Shown here piece by piece: positions 18,410 to 27,741 of a stretch of DNA of 64,000 bases. The notes beneath the pieces were generated by a model, which did no database searches, was not told the DNA's origin, and was given only the letters and a program-made list of their open reading frames with translations. Every line of letters starts with the position of its first letter. Positions within the stretch are counted from its first letter, which is position 1. The stretch is taken from positions 62,001 through 126,000 of the forward strand of contig JBMYRB010000004.1 of assembly GCA_049601915.1 (NCBI GenBank), given 5' to 3'. The stretch comes from UBA8079 sp049601915 (GTDB lineage: Bacteria; Pseudomonadota; Alphaproteobacteria; UBA6615). A program made the translations under genes and the position numbers.

Positions 18410-19881
18410 CCAATATGTTTATAACCCACCCGTTCCAGGCCGGCCACGACCCGGACAAATTCCACGAAGAGTGCGGCGTCTTCGGCGTCTTCGGCACCGA
18501 GGATGCGGCCGCTTTTACCGCACTCGGCCTGCACGCCCTGCAACATCGCGGACAGGAGGCCGCCGGCATCGTCTCCTATGACGGCAAGCGTTTTCATCCC
18601 CATCGTTCTATGGGTCTCGTCGGCGATATCTTCAGTGACCGGGAGGTCATCGACCGGATGCCCGGCGACTCTGCGATCGGGCACAACCGCTATTCCACCG
18701 CCGGCGAGACGGTGTTGCGCAATGTGCAGCCGCTCTATGCGGACTACAGCTTTGGCGGGCTGGCGCTGGCGCATAACGGAAACCTGACCAACGCGCGCCA
18801 ATTGCGCCGCGAGCTCGTCCAGGCGGGCTCCCTCTTCCAATCAACGATGGACACGGAGGTGATCCAGCATCTGATCGCCACCAGCCAGAAGGCACGCCTT
18901 CTCGACAGGGTCATCGAAGCGCTGCGCGCCATCGACGGCGCCTATTCGCTCGTCGCGCTATCGCGCCGCAAACTGATCGGCGCGCGGGACCCGCTCGGCG
19001 TCCGTCCGCTGGTGCTGGGGAAAGTTGGCGACGCCTGGGTCTTGGCCTCGGAAACCTGTGCGCTCGACATCATCGGCGCGGATTTCGTGCGCGACGTCGA
19101 GCCGGGAGAGATCATCATCATCGACGATGACGGCCTCCACTTACATAAACCAGCCCCGCCGATGCGCAAGCGCTTCTGCATCTTCGAATACATCTATTTC
19201 GCCCGGCCGGATTCCAATGTCGACGGCAAGAACGTCTATGAAGCCCGCAAGGCGATCGGCGCCGAGATCGCACGGGAAACACCCGTCAAAGCCGATCTGG
19301 TTATCCCCGTCCCCGACAGCGGTGTGCCGGCGGCGATCGGTTATGCGGCGGAAGCGGGCATCCCCTTCGAACTGGGCCTGATCCGCAATCATTATGTCGG
19401 GCGCACATTCATCGAACCGACAGACGAAATTCGCCATCTCGGCGTCCGGTTGAAGCACAATGCCAACCGCGGCCAGCTCGACGGCCAGCGCGTTATTCTC
19501 GTCGACGACAGTATCGTGCGGGGCACCACATCCCAGAAGATTGTCGAGATGGTTCGCAACGCCGGTGCGGCCGAAGTGCATGTCCGGATTTCGAGCCCGC
19601 CCACGCGAAGCCCCTGTTTCTACGGCATCGACACGCCGCAGGCGTCCGAACTCCTGGCCGCAAACAACGATGTCGAGGAAATTCGAAAACTCATCGGTGC
19701 CGACAGCCTCGCCTACGTGTCGATGGACGGTCTCTACCGCGCCATGGGTGAAGCCCGCCGCAACGCCGAATCGCCGCAATATTGCGATGCCTGCTTCAGC
19801 GGCGAGTATCCGATCACACTCACCGACATGAACGACACCGACAACACATCGCAGATGTCGCTCCTCGCCGAACTGGCCTAG
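18406..19881 (+). CDS. purF: Amidophosphoribosyltransferase (PurF)
   Basis: First committed enzyme of purine synthesis; it converts PRPP and glutamine to phosphoribosylamine. The 491-residue protein has a short propeptide before the glutaminase nucleophile Cys23 in HEECGVFGVFG, the GQEAAGIVSYDG segment, and the PRPP loop VILVDDSIVRGTTS. The start is drawn at the GTG that overlaps the cvpA stop; an ATG nine bases on (18415) would remove three residues and is equally plausible. The propeptide is normally removed in the mature enzyme. Confidence 0.95.
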   Translation: MTNMFITHPFQAGHDPDKFHEECGVFGVFGTEDAAAFTALGLHALQHRGQEAAGIVSYDGKRFHPHRSMGLVGDIFSDREVIDRMPGDSAIGHNRYSTAGETVLRNVQPLYADYSFGGLALAHNGNLTNARQLRRELVQAGSLFQSTMDTEVIQHLIATSQKARLLDRVIEALRAIDGAYSLVALSRRKLIGARDPLGVRPLVLGKVGDAWVLASETCALDIIGADFVRDVEPGEIIIIDDDGLHLHKPAPPMRKRFCIFEYIYFARPDSNVDGKNVYEARKAIGAEIARETPVKADLVIPVPDSGVPAAIGYAAEAGIPFELGLIRNHYVGRTFIEPTDEIRHLGVRLKHNANRGQLDGQRVILVDDSIVRGTTSQKIVEMVRNAGAAEVHVRISSPPTRSPCFYGIDTPQASELLAANNDVEEIRKLIGADSLAYVSMDGLYRAMGEARRNAESPQYCDACFSGEYPITLTDMNDTDNTSQMSLLAELA

Positions 19882-19890
19882 ATAACAGGA

Positions 19891-20616
19891 ATGTCAGAAA
19901 CGAACCCAATCATAGGCGCACTCGCAGGCCGTGTGGCCCTCATCACGGGTGCGTCGCGTGGGGTCGGCGCAGCGGTCGCCAAGCGGTTTGCCGCCGAGGG
20001 CGCACATGTGATTCTGCTCGCGCGCACAGTGGGTGGCCTCGAAGAAATCGACGATGCGATCCAGGCCACGGGGGGTCAGGCCACGCTCGTGCCGTGCGAC
20101 CTCACGGAGTTCGAGGCGATCGACACACTGGGCCCCGCGCTCCTGGAACGTTTCGACAAGCTGGATATCCTGGTCGGCAATGCCGGCTTGCTCGGTGAGA
20201 TGACGCCCCTCACCCATTATGACGCCAAGGCTTGGCACGAGGTATTCGACGTCAACGTGCATGCAAACTGGCGTCTGATCCGCACGTTGGACCCGCTGTT
20301 GCGCCGTTCGGATGCCGGGCGCGCGATCATGGTCACCAGCGGTGCGGCATCCAATCCACGCGCCTTTTGGGGTGCCTATGCGGTAACCAAGGCGGCCCTA
20401 GAGACGCTTGTCCATGTCTGGGCATCGGAACTTGCGGACACGAATGTGCGGGTCAATCTGCTTAACCCCGGCGCCACACGGACCGGCATGCGCGCCGTCG
20501 CCTTCCCCGGTGAAGACCCGGAGACCCTTAAGACACCCGAGGATATCACCAGCACCTTCGTGGAATTGGCATCTACGAGCTGCACCCGGCATGACGAACT
20601 GATCGACCTCGCCTAA
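19891..20616 (+). CDS. SDR family oxidoreductase (downstream of purF)
   Basis: A 241-residue classical SDR with TGASRGVG near residues 19-26, a GNAG motif replacing NNAG, Ser in MVTSGAAS and the YAVTK catalytic pair. It lies 9 bp after purF with an AGGA ribosome-binding site, so it is co-transcribed. An SDR in this place is common in alphaproteobacteria and resembles E. coli YciK. Its substrate is unknown. It is convergent with der. Confidence 0.86.
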   Translation: MSETNPIIGALAGRVALITGASRGVGAAVAKRFAAEGAHVILLARTVGGLEEIDDAIQATGGQATLVPCDLTEFEAIDTLGPALLERFDKLDILVGNAGLLGEMTPLTHYDAKAWHEVFDVNVHANWRLIRTLDPLLRRSDAGRAIMVTSGAASNPRAFWGAYAVTKAALETLVHVWASELADTNVRVNLLNPGATRTGMRAVAFPGEDPETLKTPEDITSTFVELASTSCTRHDELIDLA

Positions 20617-20639
20617 ACGCGCCACATCTCCGCTGGGAC

Positions 20640-22001
20640 CTAGTTCTTGTCGTAATACGGGTTATCGCCTTTGCGGGTGTGCACCCGGATCGGCGTGCCC
20701 TCGAGGTTAAAGCGCGCGCGGAAGCTGTTTTCCAGGTAGCGAATGTAGCTGGTCGGCAGATCTTCCGGCCGATTGCCGAACAGAACAACCGTCGGGGGTC
20801 GCGCCTTCGGCTGGGTCGCGTAGCGCAGGCGGATCGGGCGCTTGTTCGCCGCCAGCGGCGGCGGATGACGCTCGATCGAGTCATTCAGCCACGCATTCAG
20901 CTCCGAGGTTGTAACGCGCAGGTTCCAGTCCTTATAGGCCCCAAGCACCGCCGGCATCAGCTTGCCGAGACCGCGGCCGGTTGTGGCCGAAAGGGTCACG
21001 ATGGGCGTTCCGGCACCCTGAGGCAGCGACACCTGCATGCGGTCATGCAGCAGGCTTAGAGCTTCCTTGTGGTCTGTGACCAGGTCCCATTTGTTGACGA
21101 CGATCACGAAGGCACGGCCTTCCTCGATCACGTGCCGGGCAATCGCCAGGTCTTGACGTTCAAGCATCTGCTCGCTGTCGAGCACGAGCGCCACCACATG
21201 TGCGTACTGGATGGCATGAAGCGAGTTCCCGACCGAAAGTTTCTCGAGTTTCTCATCGATCCGCGCCTTGCGGCGCATACCCGCGGTGTCGACCAGCGCG
21301 ATGCGCTGATCCTCGAACATCCACTCCACCGAGATCGCATCGCGGGTAATCCCGGCCTCGGGGCCGGTCAGTAGCCGGTCCTGACCGAGTATGGTGTTGA
21401 TCAGGGTCGACTTGCCGACATTCGGCCGGCCCACGATCGCCAGCCGAAGGACGGATCTATCGCCTTCCGGATCAGCGTCGGTGTCGTCCCAGTCCGCATC
21501 ATCATCTGAGGGCGCCGCCGCGGCGATCGGGTCGAAAAGGAGATGAATGCCCTCGCCATGTTCGGCCGAGATTGCGATCGGATCACCCAGACCCAGCGCA
21601 TAGGATTCGAGCACACCGCTTTCACCGGCGCGACCCTCGCACTTGTTCGCGACCAGGAAGACATTTGCGTCGCGGCTGCGCAGCCAGGTGGCGAATTTTT
21701 CATCGAGCGGCGTGATTCCCGCGCGCGCGTCGAAAACCAAGAAAACCACGTCGGCTTCATCCAGCGCCAGCTCGGTCTGGCGTCGCATGCGCGCCGGGAG
21801 GCTATCGTCGAAAGCCTCTTCCAGCCCCGCTGTATCGACGATCCGGAACTCCAGATCTCCCATGGAGCCCTGTCCTTCGCGACGATCTCGCGTGACTCCG
21901 GGCCTGTCGTCGACCAGCGCCTCGCGCCGTCCGACCAGACGGTTGAACAGGGTCGATTTTCCGACGTTGGGACGCCCGACAATAACAACGGTCGGTATCA
22001 T
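20640..22001 (-). CDS. der: Ribosome biogenesis GTPase Der (EngA)
   Basis: Essential double GTPase that acts in assembly of the 50S subunit. The 453-residue protein has two G domains, each with GRPNVGKST at its G1 loop (near residues 8-16 and about 190-198), DTAG G3 motifs, NKCE and NKWD G4 motifs, and a C-terminal KH-like domain ending GTPIRVHTRKGDNPY. An acidic Asp-rich linker separates the two G domains. It follows bamB by 18 bp on the same strand, the widespread bamB-der order. Confidence 0.96.
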   Translation of the reverse strand: MIPTVVIVGRPNVGKSTLFNRLVGRREALVDDRPGVTRDRREGQGSMGDLEFRIVDTAGLEEAFDDSLPARMRRQTELALDEADVVFLVFDARAGITPLDEKFATWLRSRDANVFLVANKCEGRAGESGVLESYALGLGDPIAISAEHGEGIHLLFDPIAAAAPSDDDADWDDTDADPEGDRSVLRLAIVGRPNVGKSTLINTILGQDRLLTGPEAGITRDAISVEWMFEDQRIALVDTAGMRRKARIDEKLEKLSVGNSLHAIQYAHVVALVLDSEQMLERQDLAIARHVIEEGRAFVIVVNKWDLVTDHKEALSLLHDRMQVSLPQGAGTPIVTLSATTGRGLGKLMPAVLGAYKDWNLRVTTSELNAWLNDSIERHPPPLAANKRPIRLRYATQPKARPPTVVLFGNRPEDLPTSYIRYLENSFRARFNLEGTPIRVHTRKGDNPYYDKN

Positions 22002-22019
22002 GACAGGTATCCGCGCGAC

Positions 22020-23366
22020 CTATCGGTACGCGATCAAGCGCGCGCCGTCGGTCTGGAAGTAAAGGGTCTCGTTTGCCAAAATCGGCGGCAACGAAACATC
22101 GCCCGGCATTTCAATCTCGCCGATGATTTCGCCGGTATAGGGCGACAACGCGACAGCCACACCGTGGCTGCCGGTCACAATCAGGCGGTCGCTGGCGAGC
22201 ACCGGGCCGGACCAGTTGATCAAACCGTCACGGTCTTCCGGGTCTTCGAAACGGCCCAACGGTGTGACCCACCGAACGAGGCCGTTTTCGGCAACCATCG
22301 CCACAACATCGCCTTCTGTGCTGACCACATAGAGGAAATTGCCCGCGATCCAGGGCTGGTTCACACCGCCGACTTCCGCCTCCCAGACACGCCGTCCGCT
22401 GGCTAGGTCAATCGCAACCATGCGGCCGGAATGACTGATGGCATAGACGCGCCCCCGGTCGACGACCGGACGCCCGCGAATATCGGCCAGGGCGGAAACT
22501 GCGTCAACACGCCGGATTGCAGCCAGGTTGTCGCTCCAGAGCTGACGACCATTCTCGGCCCGGAGCGCGAAAATCTCACCCGACGAATAGGGAACGATAA
22601 CGATATCGCCATCAACCGCAGCGCTCGACGACCCGATCAGGCCCGCGCCTTCCTCGATCCCGGTATGGGTCCAGTCGATTTCCCCCAGCTCGGCATCGAT
22701 AGCAAACAGTTGGTTGTCCTTCGTGATGGCATAGACCTTCCCGCCGAACGCCGTCGGCGCGGAGCGCATCGGACCCGACACGGCTGTGCGCCATAACTCG
22801 CGACCCGTCGCGGCGTCGAGCGCCACAACCTGAGCAAAGCCGGTCCCCGCATAAACCTGGCCCAGGTCGTAGGCAACACCGCCGCCCCAGCTGCCATCGT
22901 CCTCGTCTTCCGGCTCGATGTCGGCAGACCAGACGGTCTCCCCGTTATCGGCGCGCCGCGCGGTCACAACCGCGTCTGAATCCATCGCATAAACAAAGCC
23001 ATTGGCAACGACGGGGCCCGACAGGATCGGGGCGTCATCATCACCGCCCGAGCCTAGGCTACGCGACCAAGCTTCCTGGGGTGCGCCCGCCAGGGCGAGA
23101 TGGTGCATGGCATGGTTCGCGAAACCACCCTGCTGGGGCCAATCCTCATTGATCTGCGGGCGCGGTAGGCGAATGGACAAATGGGCGATACGCGGCGATG
23201 CAGAGATTCGGTCTTGCGCCTGCAATACCGCGATACGCTCCCCGGGCAGGGGCGCATCGTCACTGGTACCTAGGAAATCTAACGTATCGCACGCGGCCAG
23301 CGTGACCAGCATTACCGGCAGAAGCCAAAATCTCCGAGCGGACCCGTACATGTTCGCAAACATCAT
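22020..23366 (-). CDS. bamB: Outer membrane assembly lipoprotein BamB-like, PQQ-type beta-propeller
   Basis: Lipoprotein scaffold of the BAM complex that inserts beta-barrel proteins into the outer membrane. The 448-residue protein has a signal peptide and lipobox LAAC with Cys26, then repeated propeller blades with GxxVW/LW motifs such as NGETVWSADI, TGRELWRTAV and NGRQLWSDNL. The ATG ending at 23366 shares a base with the upstream gene's stop (TGATG). It sits between a YfgM-like gene and der, the conserved yfgM-bamB-der order. The identity rests on order, lipobox and repeats. Confidence 0.9.
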   Translation of the reverse strand: MMFANMYGSARRFWLLPVMLVTLAACDTLDFLGTSDDAPLPGERIAVLQAQDRISASPRIAHLSIRLPRPQINEDWPQQGGFANHAMHHLALAGAPQEAWSRSLGSGGDDDAPILSGPVVANGFVYAMDSDAVVTARRADNGETVWSADIEPEDEDDGSWGGGVAYDLGQVYAGTGFAQVVALDAATGRELWRTAVSGPMRSAPTAFGGKVYAITKDNQLFAIDAELGEIDWTHTGIEEGAGLIGSSSAAVDGDIVIVPYSSGEIFALRAENGRQLWSDNLAAIRRVDAVSALADIRGRPVVDRGRVYAISHSGRMVAIDLASGRRVWEAEVGGVNQPWIAGNFLYVVSTEGDVVAMVAENGLVRWVTPLGRFEDPEDRDGLINWSGPVLASDRLIVTGSHGVAVALSPYTGEIIGEIEMPGDVSLPPILANETLYFQTDGARLIAYR

Positions 23367-24013
23367 CAAAGCCCGATTACCGTGAGCAGTTCAGTGGCAC
23401 GCGCGCGCGATGCAACCGGTGCCGACGGATCGGTTTGGTTCGCGCGCAGCAATTCCGCGGCCCGCTCGCGTTCACCGGCCTGAATCGCCGCAACAGCGAG
23501 AAATTCGCGGGCGGTCACCCGGAAGGGATTGTCCGCGGTATTCAGGGAACCAATTCGTTCTTCGACCTCGCTTTGCGACAAGACATCCAGCCCATTCGCG
23601 ACGGCTAGAAGGCGCGCGAGGTCACGGTAGGTGCCACGCAAATCGGAATCCGCAGCGACAGAGTCGAAGATGGCGAGAGCTTGAGCCTTGTCGCCCTGTG
23701 TCGCCAGCAGCCGCGCTTCGCGCAATTGTGCCAAGAACCGGTAAGCCGGCGTGCCATCCTGCGCCAGGGTGCGGAGTTCCTGCAGCGCTTTATCGGCCTG
23801 TACACTCTCCTGCAACACCGCGTCCAGAAATCGTGTGCTGTCCGCGTCGCGCGCACTCACTTGGGCATCACGCCAGAGGACGAAGGCGATCGTTCCACCG
23901 ACGATCAGCACTGCGGCAATTACCGCATAGGTGCCATAGGTCTTCCAGAGCTGCTGATAGCGGTCCTGGCGGACTTCTTCGTCGACTTCGCGGAATAACT
24001 GCTCATCAGACAC
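23366..24013 (-). CDS. YfgM-like tetratricopeptide protein
   Basis: Membrane-anchored TPR protein of 215 residues. A short cytoplasmic N-terminus (MSDEQLFREVDEEVRQDRYQ) precedes one membrane segment (TYAVIAAVLIVGGTIAFVLW, about 27-46). The rest is alpha-helical repeats with AYRFLAQLREARLLATQGD and AREFLAVAAIQAGERERAAELL. In E. coli YfgM is an ancillary subunit of the Sec translocon that interacts with periplasmic chaperones. Overlap with bamB by one base indicates translational coupling. Confidence 0.85.
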   Translation of the reverse strand: MSDEQLFREVDEEVRQDRYQQLWKTYGTYAVIAAVLIVGGTIAFVLWRDAQVSARDADSTRFLDAVLQESVQADKALQELRTLAQDGTPAYRFLAQLREARLLATQGDKAQALAIFDSVAADSDLRGTYRDLARLLAVANGLDVLSQSEVEERIGSLNTADNPFRVTAREFLAVAAIQAGERERAAELLRANQTDPSAPVASRARATELLTVIGL

Positions 24014-24184
24014 GAAAACAATTCCTTTTCAAGAACTTCGCGAGATTGTCTCACGCCGGTATATCGCCGGACAACGCTACTAAATCAACCGTTTAACGGC
24101 GTTTTGATCGAAGCCGGTATGGCGTCATACCATTTTTTAACCCGTCGCTGACACAATCACACCCCAACACGGGAAAAACCGACC

Positions 24185-24511
24185 ATGCGACCGGGCGTTC
24201 AAACCATACTGGCCATCGCAGCACCTCTCGCCTTGTCGAGGTGCGCGGACCCGGCCTCGCTCGCGCTCGGCGGCGCAAGCGTTGTCTTCGTGATCGATTC
24301 TGGCAAAACCGTTTCGGATCACGTGATGTCCTACGCGACCGGTGACGAATGTGCGTTTTGTCATTCGTTGCGCGGCCAGGCCTGGTGTCAGCCCCGACCC
24401 AATGCGGTTTCGGGCGAACAACCGAACCTCGTTTGCTATCAATCGATCGCGCGCACGACCTCCTACGAGGTCGCCAATCGTTTCGAAACGGAAACCCGCC
24501 GTACTCCGTGA
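24185..24511 (+). CDS. Small lipoprotein-like protein of unknown function
   Basis: A 108-residue protein with a hydrophobic N-terminal signal ending in LALSRCADPAS, followed by GGASVVFVIDSGKTVSDHVMSYATGDEC. The TGK-type and DHxxSxxTGxxC pattern is one I associate with a small alphaproteobacterial lipoprotein family of unknown role. The lipobox is odd: Arg directly precedes Cys20, where Gly, Ala or Ser is expected, so lipidation may fail. The gene is divergent from the yfgM-like gene; the 171-bp gap between them has no other feature that I can name. Confidence 0.55.
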   Translation: MRPGVQTILAIAAPLALSRCADPASLALGGASVVFVIDSGKTVSDHVMSYATGDECAFCHSLRGQAWCQPRPNAVSGEQPNLVCYQSIARTTSYEVANRFETETRRTP

Positions 24512-24594
24512 CCGGCGATTGCTGGACAGGCCCCTGAAAATCAGGAAAAATTGCGCTGTCAGTCACGCAACGATCACCGGTGAGCGTTCCACTC

Positions 24595-24936
24595 ATGAGT
24601 ACCCATCAGACCCTGCACAAATCCAATCGCAAGGCGGGCCAGGTTACGTTCAACCGAAACGAACTTCGAATTCTCCTTAATGAATATAGCCGGCGTGTCG
24701 CGGCCGGCGAGTGGCGGGATTACGCGATGGATTTTACCCGAGACCGCGCTGTTTTTTCGGTCTTCCGGCACACCGCCGAGCATCCACTTTATTCGATAGA
24801 GAAATCCCCAGGCAAAAGCGGCCGCCCGCCGCTCTATGCGGTCTCGCGTGGGCCTCAGCGCTTGAGACAAAGCGAAAGCCTCGACACGGTCCTCGACGCG
24901 ATCAAAAGCAAACCGCGGCTACGGACCGTCGGCTAG
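24595..24936 (+). CDS. DUF2794 domain-containing protein
   Basis: A 113-residue protein of the DUF2794 family, known almost only from alphaproteobacteria. The core motifs are VTFNRNELRILLNEYSRRVAAGEWRDYAMDF and RDRAVFSVFRHTAEHPLYSIEK. The function is unknown. The ATG at 24595 is chosen over a GTG 15 bases upstream because a GGTGAG stretch lies about ten bases before it. Neighbours give no clear functional hint. Confidence 0.85.
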   Translation: MSTHQTLHKSNRKAGQVTFNRNELRILLNEYSRRVAAGEWRDYAMDFTRDRAVFSVFRHTAEHPLYSIEKSPGKSGRPPLYAVSRGPQRLRQSESLDTVLDAIKSKPRLRTVG

Positions 24937-25225
24937 CCTCATATCCGAAGAATTTTCCTGAATTCCGGCTGAAATTCTCCTCGATAACGGCCAAAATTCA
25001 GCATTCTAAAACTCGATACGATCCTGTTTGCGCTTTGCCGCCAACCAGCCCAAACCAGTGACGCGAAGAGGCAGCGGCATTAATTTCGCCGCGGCCGGGG
25101 TGAGGATGCCAGATGGTTCCGTGGTGCGGCGAATAAACGCGAGCGAACACATTCCAGGCCTGCCCGAACCACGCGCCGGGGTGATAGCCCCGACCCGCGA
25201 AACGGCGGCGGCCCGAACCGGCTAG

Positions 25226-25555
25226 CCATCTGAAAAGCCCAGGATACCTGAGCCCATAAGGCCCGTAGAGCCCATTCAACGGAAGTTTCAGGCACGCTTG
25301 AACTACGACCCACTAGAAGCTGAAGTATTCCTTGAGATAATCGATCCTGAGACGGGCGAGATGCTCCGGCGATTCCCCGGCGAGAAGGCGTCGGAAGACG
25401 AGACAACGAAACAGGCCGGCATAATCTTCAACCGGCTGGCCCGATTCGATGGCGGGGTGCGTTGTCCCCTGTTCACCACGCCGCTAGGCTGTTCACATGA
25501 ACAGCACGGACCGCCACGCAGACATCCGAAAACGCGCACTGTCCGGTCTCGATAG
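25226..25555 (+). pseudogene. Possible FlaG-like flagellar protein remnant cut by an amber codon
   Basis: The frame encodes a Pro-rich stretch (PRIPEPIRPVEPIQ), then AEVFLEIIDPETGEMLRRFPGEK, which resembles the FlaG core (a DxxTGEVIRQxPPE pattern). The same frame is open before a TAG at 25223-25225, back to 25010, with no ATG until 25106. The 3' end overlaps the start of the namZ-like gene. The 560-bp stretch 24937-25496 holds nothing else that I recognise. I read it as a decayed FlaG-type gene, but the similarity is short and an untranslated region is possible. Confidence 0.35.
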
Positions 25556-26630
25556 ATTGCTACACGACGAGACGATGGTCCGACGCCTTGCCGCCCGGCA
25601 GGTCGGCCTGCTCACCAATCATGCCTGCACCACGGTGGATCAGATCCCCGCAACCCAGGCGATAAAGCAAAGCTTGGACATCCATGGGGCCGGCAGCCTG
25701 CGCCTGTTCACGCCCGAGCACGGAATTCAACTGTCCGCAGGTGCCGGCGAGGCCGTAACCAACTGCGAGGACCCCCTGACCGGGCTTCCGGTTTACAGCC
25801 TCTATGAGGGTACTGAAAACAATGCGGACGTGGTCTTGGAGGGGCTGGATGTATTGATCATCGATCTGCGTGACGTGGGTGTGCGTTGCTACACCTATGC
25901 AGCGACGGCGGCCCGTTTTGCGACAGCAGCGCTCGAGCGCCACATCGAAATCATCGTCTGTGATCGCGTCAACCCGCTCGGTCCAAAAACAGAAGGGCCG
26001 CGGCCCGAACCGGAACGAAAATCACTCCTCGCCTATTTTGACGTCCCTTTTGTCCATGGCCGCACCATCGGTGAACTCATCGCACTTGCCATCGCGCCGG
26101 TCATCACCCAAGCGCCGTTCGCCGTGTATCCGGCGGACGTTTTCCTGCAACCGCCGCTGGGCTGGATACCGCCGTCGCCGGCCTTGTCGCATCCCGATGC
26201 GGTAGCGGCATATGCCGGATTGGTGTTGCTTGAGGCCACCAATATCAGCGAGGGACGGGGCACGTCCGTCTCCTTTCGCTCGGTCGCCGCACCGGGACTG
26301 GATGCCATCGGGCTCGCGCGTGCCGTGAACGAATGGCCGACAGGCTTTGGTGCCGCGTCCGGCGAAATATTCTTCACTCGCCCGCCCAGCGCGGGTCAGC
26401 CGGTCCCCGGCATCGGTCTCTGGCCCCGGCGCGCGCCACGTCACGAACCGCTCGCACTCGGCATATATCTACTTTCCTGGCTTATGAAAAATTACGAGGA
26501 TTTTGCGTGGCTGCCCGCAGCCGGATCGGAATCCGACATGGCGATCGACGTGCTGTTTGGGCGTTCTGATCTACGAACCCAACTCGAGGCCGGAAGATCC
26601 GCCGAGGCCATATTGCGAGACTGGCGGTAG
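25497..26630 (+). CDS. namZ: NamZ-type exo-beta-N-acetylmuramidase (DUF1343, GH171)
   Basis: Predicted hydrolase that releases MurNAc from the non-reducing end of murein fragments, by family analogy with Bacillus subtilis NamZ. The 377-residue protein has the DUF1343 signatures QVGLLTNHACTT, RLFTPEHGIQ, LDVLIIDLRDVGVRCYTY, DRVNPLG, and LLEATNISEGRGTSVSF. No signal peptide is visible, so it probably acts in the cytoplasm on imported fragments. It lies beside nagA, an amino-sugar kinase and murQ, which fits MurNAc salvage. It converges with nagA 16 bp later. Confidence 0.85.
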   Translation: MNSTDRHADIRKRALSGLDRLLHDETMVRRLAARQVGLLTNHACTTVDQIPATQAIKQSLDIHGAGSLRLFTPEHGIQLSAGAGEAVTNCEDPLTGLPVYSLYEGTENNADVVLEGLDVLIIDLRDVGVRCYTYAATAARFATAALERHIEIIVCDRVNPLGPKTEGPRPEPERKSLLAYFDVPFVHGRTIGELIALAIAPVITQAPFAVYPADVFLQPPLGWIPPSPALSHPDAVAAYAGLVLLEATNISEGRGTSVSFRSVAAPGLDAIGLARAVNEWPTGFGAASGEIFFTRPPSAGQPVPGIGLWPRRAPRHEPLALGIYLLSWLMKNYEDFAWLPAAGSESDMAIDVLFGRSDLRTQLEAGRSAEAILRDWR

Positions 26631-26646
26631 GAATGCCCACCGGAAA

Positions 26647-27741
26647 TCAGTCGACTGTCTCACCTTCAATGATGACCTCGACCAGCCGATACCTACCGTC
26701 CAGCAGCACAAGATCGGCCCAGGCTCCCGATTGAACGCGCCCGCGATCCACACGGCCGATAAAATCGGCCGGATAAGTCGAGGTACGTCGGCTCGCTTCA
26801 TCCAGCGGCAAGCCCAGTTCGAGCAAGTTCAACAAGGCCTGGTCCATTGTCAGGGCGCTGCCGGCCAGCGTGCCATCCTCCAGGAAAACTCCGCCATCGC
26901 GCTTGGTCACGGTGTGAGAACCCAGCGGGTATTCGCCGTCGGGCATGCCGGCAGCCGCCGTTGCGTCGGACACGGCAAACAACTTTGGAATGGCCCGCAA
27001 CGCAGCCTTGATCGCACCAGGTGCAACATGAAAACCATCGGGGATGAGCGCGGCATACTCGCCATGGGCCAACGCCGCCCCCGCGACACCCGGCGCGCGA
27101 TGATGCAGCGGCGACATCGCATTGAACAGGTGCGTGAAACCACGCGCGCCCGCCTCCAGTGCCGCGCACGCCATTCCATATTCGGCATCGGAATGCCCAA
27201 CCTGGACCACCACGCCCGCCGATACCAATTGTCCGATTATCTCCAGACCACCGGGGATTTCGGGTGCTAGGGTCACAAGTTTCACGACCCCTTCACTGGT
27301 GACGGCCTCGACGAATGCCGGATCGGGATAGCGGGCAAATGGCGGCTGGGCGCCGAGCCGATCCTCGTTGATGTAGGGACCTTCCATGTGAGCGCCCAAT
27401 ACCCGGGCTTCACCGGGTTGGCGTTCCGTCTGCACCTTGCCGATACCAGCCAGTGCCGCGATCAGTTCGTCTTCGGGCGCAGTAATCGTCGACGGCAGGA
27501 ACGAGGTGGTGCCGTGCTGCGCATGCAGCAGCGCTGCGGTTCGCACCGCCGCCTCACCCTGCATGATGTCGGCGCCGCCGCCCCCCGGCACGTGCAGATC
27601 GACGAGGCCGGGAATGACATAAGGCGCATCCGCCGGTACGTCCTCCTCTTCGATCGCCACAATATGGCTGTCGAATTCGACACGGCCATCGACCCACCCC
27701 TCGGGTGTCAGGATATGTCCGGCCCGTTGTAATTCACTCAT
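26647..27741 (-). CDS. nagA: N-acetylglucosamine-6-phosphate deacetylase
   Basis: Amidohydrolase that converts GlcNAc-6-phosphate to glucosamine-6-phosphate. The 364-residue protein has DLHVPGGGGADIM, HGTTSFLPST, the metal glutamate in LGAHMEGPYI, histidines in VQVGHSDAEY and FTHLFNAMSPLHHR, and the catalytic aspartate in FAVSDATAAAGM. The start is set by a 4-bp ATGA overlap with the kinase gene; a start four codons upstream is possible. Its substrate is the product of MurQ, encoded nearby. Confidence 0.94.
   Translation of the reverse strand: MSELQRAGHILTPEGWVDGRVEFDSHIVAIEEEDVPADAPYVIPGLVDLHVPGGGGADIMQGEAAVRTAALLHAQHGTTSFLPSTITAPEDELIAALAGIGKVQTERQPGEARVLGAHMEGPYINEDRLGAQPPFARYPDPAFVEAVTSEGVVKLVTLAPEIPGGLEIIGQLVSAGVVVQVGHSDAEYGMACAALEAGARGFTHLFNAMSPLHHRAPGVAGAALAHGEYAALIPDGFHVAPGAIKAALRAIPKLFAVSDATAAAGMPDGEYPLGSHTVTKRDGGVFLEDGTLAGSALTMDQALLNLLELGLPLDEASRRTSTYPADFIGRVDRGRVQSGAWADLVLLDGRYRLVEVIIEGETVD

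Noticed and set aside
24998..25279. A 93-codon minus-strand frame rich in Gly, Trp and His
   Set aside because: No ribosome-binding site or family similarity; it overlaps the FlaG-like frame and looks like a compositional shadow.
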